DNA of 64,000 bases, taken from positions 124,001 to 188,000 of the forward strand of contig JAUIAH010000005.1 in the NCBI GenBank assembly GCA_030425385.1. Direction: 5' to 3'. Below are positions 60,281-64,000 of this stretch, one piece after another. Made by a program: the position numbers and the translations under genes. Each line of letters opens with the position of its first letter. Positions within the stretch are counted from its first letter, which is position 1. The notes beneath the pieces were generated by a model that worked only from the letters and a program-made list of their open reading frames with translations, did not search any database and was not told where the DNA came from. The stretch is from Verrucomicrobiia bacterium. Lineage in GTDB: Bacteria > Verrucomicrobiota > Verrucomicrobiia > Verrucomicrobiales > DEV007.

Positions 60281-61537
60281 TCAGGAGCGAGCCGCCTCGA
60301 GGACACTGTGGAGCAAGAGTTGCGCCCCATTCTTCACATGCTCCCAGTCTGTCCACTCCGCGGGAGAATGACTGACCCCGTCGCGGCTGGGCACGAAGAT
60401 CATGGCGATCGGAGCGATGGAAGCGACGATCTGCGCATCATGAGCGGCCCCACTGGGCATGCGTCGATAAGAGAGGTCGAGCGCTTTGGCTTGCGATTCT
60501 AGAAGATCTACAAATCCAGTGTCACAAGGGACCGGCGCAATCTCACTCTGCACTTCGAATTCCATCATCAGATGCCGACGACGCGCGATGGCCGACAGCG
60601 CTTTGCGCATGGCGCGTGTGAGCTCTTCTAACAGAGCCGCATCGGTGTCGCGCACATCGAGCGAGAACTCCACCTCGCCAGGCACCGTGTTCGGTGCCCC
60701 CGGAACGATTTGCACCGAACCAATCGTCGCTCGGCTGTATTCTCCTCCATTCTCATCCAGGATTCGCGGGCATTCATGGGCGAAATCGGCCAGCCCCATA
60801 AAGGCATCGCGTCGCATCTCCATTGGGGTGGTCCCGGCATGATTCGCTTCTCCACGGAAACGAACCACCCATTTCACCAATCCCGTGATGTTCTCGACAA
60901 TTCCCACGCTCTCCTGACTGCGATCCAGCACTGGTCCCTGCTCAATGTGCAATTCGAAATATCCTGCCAACGATTCGGGTAGCCGCCGCGCGCCAAGCGC
61001 CTCCATGGGCTCGAGCCCCTGCGCCTGCATGGCATCCCGCAGGACCATCCCATCGAGGTCCGTCGCAAAGAGCGTCTCCGGGGTGATCATGCCGGCGAAC
61101 GACTGCGAACCTAACATCCCCCCAAAGCGCCCTTCCTCATCGCTGAACGAAATCAACTCGACGGGTTTCGGAAGGGAAATGCCCTGTTCGTGAATGACTC
61201 GGAGGCATTCGAGGCCACAAAGCACTCCCAAAGAACCATCTAACATTCCCGCACGCGGCACCGTGTCCGTGTGGGAACCAATGACAATGGCGGGCGCCTC
61301 AGGGGCCGATCCAGACAATCGTCCTATCACATTGCCAGCCCCGTCCATGCGGATCTCGGCACCGGCGGCTTCCATCCGCTGCATGAGCCAGCGCTTCCCC
61401 TCCATGTCGGCATCCGTAAAGGCCATGCGATAAATCCCGCGGTCATCGGGATCCGCACCAATCTCGCTCAGCGCCAAGATATCGTCTTTCAATCGATCCA
61501 ATTGGATCGTCGTCTTCCCATTCGTGACACCACTCAT
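60281..61537 (-). CDS. M20-family N-carbamoyl-amino-acid / allantoate amidohydrolase
   Basis: 418 residues from ATG 61537. Metal-binding and catalytic motifs are complete: VIGSHTDTVPRAGMLDGSLG, FSDEEGRFGGMLGSQSFAG, ELHIEQGPVLD, SGAAHDAQ and SRDGVSHSPAEW. This is the HyuC/AmaB/AllC group, which hydrolyses N-carbamoyl amino acids, allantoate or beta-ureidopropionate, releasing ammonia and carbon dioxide. The substrate cannot be told from sequence alone. Its start overlaps the asparagine synthase stop by ATGA. Confidence 0.88.
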   Translation of the reverse strand: MSGVTNGKTTIQLDRLKDDILALSEIGADPDDRGIYRMAFTDADMEGKRWLMQRMEAAGAEIRMDGAGNVIGRLSGSAPEAPAIVIGSHTDTVPRAGMLDGSLGVLCGLECLRVIHEQGISLPKPVELISFSDEEGRFGGMLGSQSFAGMITPETLFATDLDGMVLRDAMQAQGLEPMEALGARRLPESLAGYFELHIEQGPVLDRSQESVGIVENITGLVKWVVRFRGEANHAGTTPMEMRRDAFMGLADFAHECPRILDENGGEYSRATIGSVQIVPGAPNTVPGEVEFSLDVRDTDAALLEELTRAMRKALSAIARRRHLMMEFEVQSEIAPVPCDTGFVDLLESQAKALDLSYRRMPSGAAHDAQIVASIAPIAMIFVPSRDGVSHSPAEWTDWEHVKNGAQLLLHSVLEAARS

Positions 61538-63492
61538 GAATGACAAAACTGCTGGTGCAAGATCTGCACACAGAGCAAATGATTCAATAACGTATCTTTG
61601 CGCGTCAGCGAAACCGGATCCTTGTCCGAACGCCACCCTTCCACAAACGCTGTCACCGCTGAGGGATCAAGAACGCCGGCGTCTTGCACTCTGGAAGCAT
61701 TCAAATATTCCGAGATCAACGCTTCCACCCGCGCCTTCTTCGAGGCATCCGTATGGGCAGGAGGCGCCATGAAGGCAAATTTCTCGCGTTTGTAAAGGAC
61801 TTCTGGAAGGACGCCGCGCACCGCTTCCCGCAGCACCCATTTCTCGATGTTTCCTTGAATCCGCAATCCCGGGGGCACTTCCGTCGCCGCTTTGGCCAAA
61901 TGATGATCAAGAAAGGCCGGCCGCGATTCCATCGAATTCGCCATGTCGACACGATCACCTCCCCAATTGAGAATCTGTCCTTCCAACTGACATTTGCTCC
62001 ACGTGTATTGCGCCTTATCCAGCGGATGCCTCCCCGTCAATTGCTGCGGATCAATCTTGGCCGCAATGGCTTCAATAGGGTCATAGTCACGAAGTTCTTG
62101 CTGCAAGTCTTGCGAAATAAGGGGGCGCGCCAAGTCTAGGGTGGCCATCCAGGGCTGGATCCAACTGGGCGTGAATCCACACAAATGATTCCAAGCAGGG
62201 TGCGTCGCTTGTTCTTCGGCAAGAATCGCTCCCTTGAATAGTTGATTGGAGCGATCCAAGGCCGCCTGCAATTCAGCACGCACTTCGGGCGATTCTTCAT
62301 GCAATCCATGGAGAAACATATCGCGTTTCAGAGCTGGATAACCGGCGAAGAGTTCGTCCGCACCTTCACCCGTGATCACTGTTTTATAGCCACACTCATG
62401 AACGCGTTGACTCATCAGATACTTCGCCACGCCAAGCGTGTTGTAGAAGCTCCGCTCCGCATGCCAGACTGTCTTTACAAAGTTTTCTCCATAAAGATCT
62501 TCCGCTTTAAGATGAATGACTTCCTGATCGGCGTCCATGCTCTCCGCCATCTCGCGGGCAATGGACGCCTCATCATAGGCATCATCGTCGAAACTAATCG
62601 TGAACGCTTTGACGGGACTCTGCATGGCCCCCGTGGCGAGGCCGAGAATACAACAACTGTCAATGCCTCCCGATAAATAACAGCCCACGGGAACGTCGGC
62701 TTCCAAGCGAAAGACAATGGCACGAATCAATTCATCCCGAATCCGTTCAATGTGGTCGCGTGCATCCACCTGAGCTGGCCGCTCTTCCAAAGTAGGGAAA
62801 TCCAAATCCCAATAGCGGTGCGCATGCACATGAAGCTTCCCGTTCCGCCGTTGCACCCGCACCAGGTGCCCAGGCTCGACCTGTTGCACCCCTCGGAAAC
62901 AACTCGTCCCCGGCACAATCGTTTGCATCAATTGGTGGAGAACGCTTTGATGATCCAATTGCGGCTCCACCTTGGGATGGGCGAGCACCGCCTTCACCTC
63001 AGAACCCCAGATCAAGGTGTCATCGTTCTGAATCGAGAAGAAGAGCGGCCGCACTCCAAAGCGATCACGCACCAAGATCAGTTCATCTTTGGCGACGTCA
63101 TAAAGCACGAAAGCAAACTCACCACGCAAGGCTTCGGTAAACTCAAGGCCAAGTTTGCGATACAATCCGAGCGCAATCTCACTGTCCGATTTCGTCGTGA
63201 GACGTTGTCCCTCTGCCATCAGCGTGGAGCGATGCCGCTTAAAGTCATAAAACTCACCATTAACCGTGAGCACCAATTGCTTGTCATCGCTATAGAGCGG
63301 CTGACACCCACCTGCCAAGTCATTGATTGACAGTCGCGTGTGCCCCATGGCGAGACCGCGTTTGGCATCGATATGCGCATCGCGCGCGTCCGGGCCGCGA
63401 TGGTGCAACGTATCCAGCATCCCATCGAGCACAGCGGACGTGCTGTCGGGATCGATTTCACTAGCGGAGAAATAACCTGCTATACCACACAT
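61534..63492 (-). CDS. Glutamine-hydrolysing asparagine synthase family protein
   Basis: 652 residues. N-terminal glutaminase with the nucleophile Cys2 (MCGIAGYFSASEI) and HRGPDARD, and an ATP-pyrophosphatase domain with CYLSGGIDSCCILGLA (about 270-286), ITGEGADELFAGYP and SMESRPAFLDHHLA. Members make asparagine from aspartate or catalyse other ATP-dependent amidations (for example in surface polysaccharide or natural-product pathways). It lies 17 bases after the carbamoyltransferase-like gene and overlaps the M20 gene, so an amidation of a pathway intermediate rather than housekeeping asparagine synthesis is plausible. Confidence 0.9.
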   Translation of the reverse strand: MCGIAGYFSASEIDPDSTSAVLDGMLDTLHHRGPDARDAHIDAKRGLAMGHTRLSINDLAGGCQPLYSDDKQLVLTVNGEFYDFKRHRSTLMAEGQRLTTKSDSEIALGLYRKLGLEFTEALRGEFAFVLYDVAKDELILVRDRFGVRPLFFSIQNDDTLIWGSEVKAVLAHPKVEPQLDHQSVLHQLMQTIVPGTSCFRGVQQVEPGHLVRVQRRNGKLHVHAHRYWDLDFPTLEERPAQVDARDHIERIRDELIRAIVFRLEADVPVGCYLSGGIDSCCILGLATGAMQSPVKAFTISFDDDAYDEASIAREMAESMDADQEVIHLKAEDLYGENFVKTVWHAERSFYNTLGVAKYLMSQRVHECGYKTVITGEGADELFAGYPALKRDMFLHGLHEESPEVRAELQAALDRSNQLFKGAILAEEQATHPAWNHLCGFTPSWIQPWMATLDLARPLISQDLQQELRDYDPIEAIAAKIDPQQLTGRHPLDKAQYTWSKCQLEGQILNWGGDRVDMANSMESRPAFLDHHLAKAATEVPPGLRIQGNIEKWVLREAVRGVLPEVLYKREKFAFMAPPAHTDASKKARVEALISEYLNASRVQDAGVLDPSAVTAFVEGWRSDKDPVSLTRKDTLLNHLLCVQILHQQFCHS

Positions 63493-63509
63493 AAAAAGAA
63501 GAAAGAGAA

Positions 63510-64000
63510 TCAGCCGATGGTCGGGACTTGGCCGGGCAAGCGATCAAGCCGGTTAAAAACAGACATCAGGAGCGCTTGCCGCACAAACACCGCGCCATGC
63601 GCCTGAGAGAAATAGAGATTATGAGACGTCCGATCCAATGACTTATCCAACTCATCCTGACGAGCCAGGGGATGCAACACGACCGCACTTTCTTTCAGGG
63701 CGCTCTCGGAGTCCAGTTTGTAACGCGTGTCCAGGGTCTTATAACTGTCACCCAGGAACGCGATGGAATTCATATAGACGATATCGAGCTGAGGAAGAAT
63801 TTCCTGAATATCATTAGTCACTTCGTAATCGATATGGGCCGCTTTCAGGTGATCAATCACATCTGCTCCAAACGGATCGGCCATTTCCGAGATCACGGTC
63901 ACGCGCTTGATGTGCTGCGAGAAATACAACGACATCAGCAAGAAACTCTTTACCGCCCGCATGCTCCCCGGCGTCCCGAGAATACCAAGCTCGAGTTTCT
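63510..64000 (-). CDS. Aspartate-carbamoyltransferase-like protein (C-terminal part, runs off the edge)
   Basis: About 163 C-terminal residues are visible; the start lies beyond 64000. The end resembles the PyrB amino-acid-binding domain: LELGILGTPGSMRAVKSFLL, then DIVYMNSIAFLGDSY, VVLHPLARQDELDKSLDRTS, and HNLYFSQAHGAVFVRQALL. Compared with PyrB, HPLPR is HPLAR, and the segment where E. coli ATCase has Arg229 and Gln231 (RVQ, binding aspartate) reads SIAF here. Loss of these aspartate-contacting residues suggests another acceptor amine. It is the first visible gene of the ureido cluster. Confidence 0.82.
   Translation of the reverse strand, partial: KLELGILGTPGSMRAVKSFLLMSLYFSQHIKRVTVISEMADPFGADVIDHLKAAHIDYEVTNDIQEILPQLDIVYMNSIAFLGDSYKTLDTRYKLDSESALKESAVVLHPLARQDELDKSLDRTSHNLYFSQAHGAVFVRQALLMSVFNRLDRLPGQVPTIG

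Overview
The window looks like a chromosomal segment of a Gram-negative bacterium of the Verrucomicrobiota (perhaps a marine opitutal or puniceicoccal lineage; the rank below phylum is a guess). The reasons are: many large secreted proteins ending in a thrombospondin-type-3-like stretch followed by a common 'SxDLxxW' module; PEP-CTERM sorting tails; several ExbB/ExbD/TonB sets; an ECF sigma factor overlapping a Ser/Thr kinase gene, as in Planctomycetes and Verrucomicrobia; and LpxA, which implies lipid A. By eye the DNA is moderately GC-rich. I saw no rRNA, tRNA, CRISPR array or intact insertion sequence.

Layout. 1-460: end of an unidentified gene against a collapsed VapBC-like toxin-antitoxin remnant. 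620-2523 (-): exbB-exbD-tonB, with TonB carrying a long Glu-Pro hexanucleotide repeat. 2621-5662 (-): large secreted propeller/InlB-repeat protein. 5865-9393 (+): O-carbamoyltransferase, SxtJ-like membrane protein, DUF5989 peptide and an SGNH hydrolase broken by an in-frame TAA. 9394-10757: gene graveyard (PEP-CTERM fragment, frameshifted second DUF5989 copy) and a palindrome-containing repeat array. 10758-12641 (-): CE15-type esterase fused to a sulfatase-modifying-factor-like domain. 12723-13961 (+): HI0933-type flavoprotein. 14073-19919 (+): signalling block of Ser/Thr kinase, histidine kinase, NarL-type regulator, lone receiver, ECF sigma factor and secreted protein, with two near-identical inverted repeats. 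20030-28750 (-): a 2906-residue secreted protein with phytase-like, nuclease and two 5'-nucleotidase modules. 29013-32589: secreted protein, DoxX, AbrB-Doc toxin-antitoxin, a frameshifted DUF4013 gene and a small membrane protein. 32640-40037 (+): packed run tlyA-nadK-PEP-CTERM-propeller-ECF sigma-kinase. 40049-46986 (-): Vibrio TonB2-like operon (DUF3450, TtpC-like ExbB, ExbB, ExbD, two TonB, TPR) ending in a coupled OmpR-type regulator with a CxxCxxC tail. 47242-53847: DUF3754 protein, lipoproteins, lpxA and a secreted nuclease. 53928-59236 (+): class A beta-lactamase-like hydrolase, fused OtsA-OtsB and a GH15 enzyme. 59482-64000 (-): a nitrogen/ureido cluster of a divergent aspartate-carbamoyltransferase-like protein, asparagine synthase, M20 N-carbamoyl hydrolase and isochorismatase-type hydrolase.

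How the genes work together. Surface polymer breakdown and uptake dominate: secreted nuclease/phosphatase and esterase proteins would release small molecules, and two independently encoded TonB energisers would drive outer-membrane import. Two separate ECF sigma/kinase sets and two response-regulator sets give the segment a large regulatory share. The most promising uncharacterised systems are the ureido cluster at the right end, the giant phosphatase/nuclease fusion, the carbamoyltransferase cassette with its decayed duplicate, and the sigma-kinase-beta-helix module.
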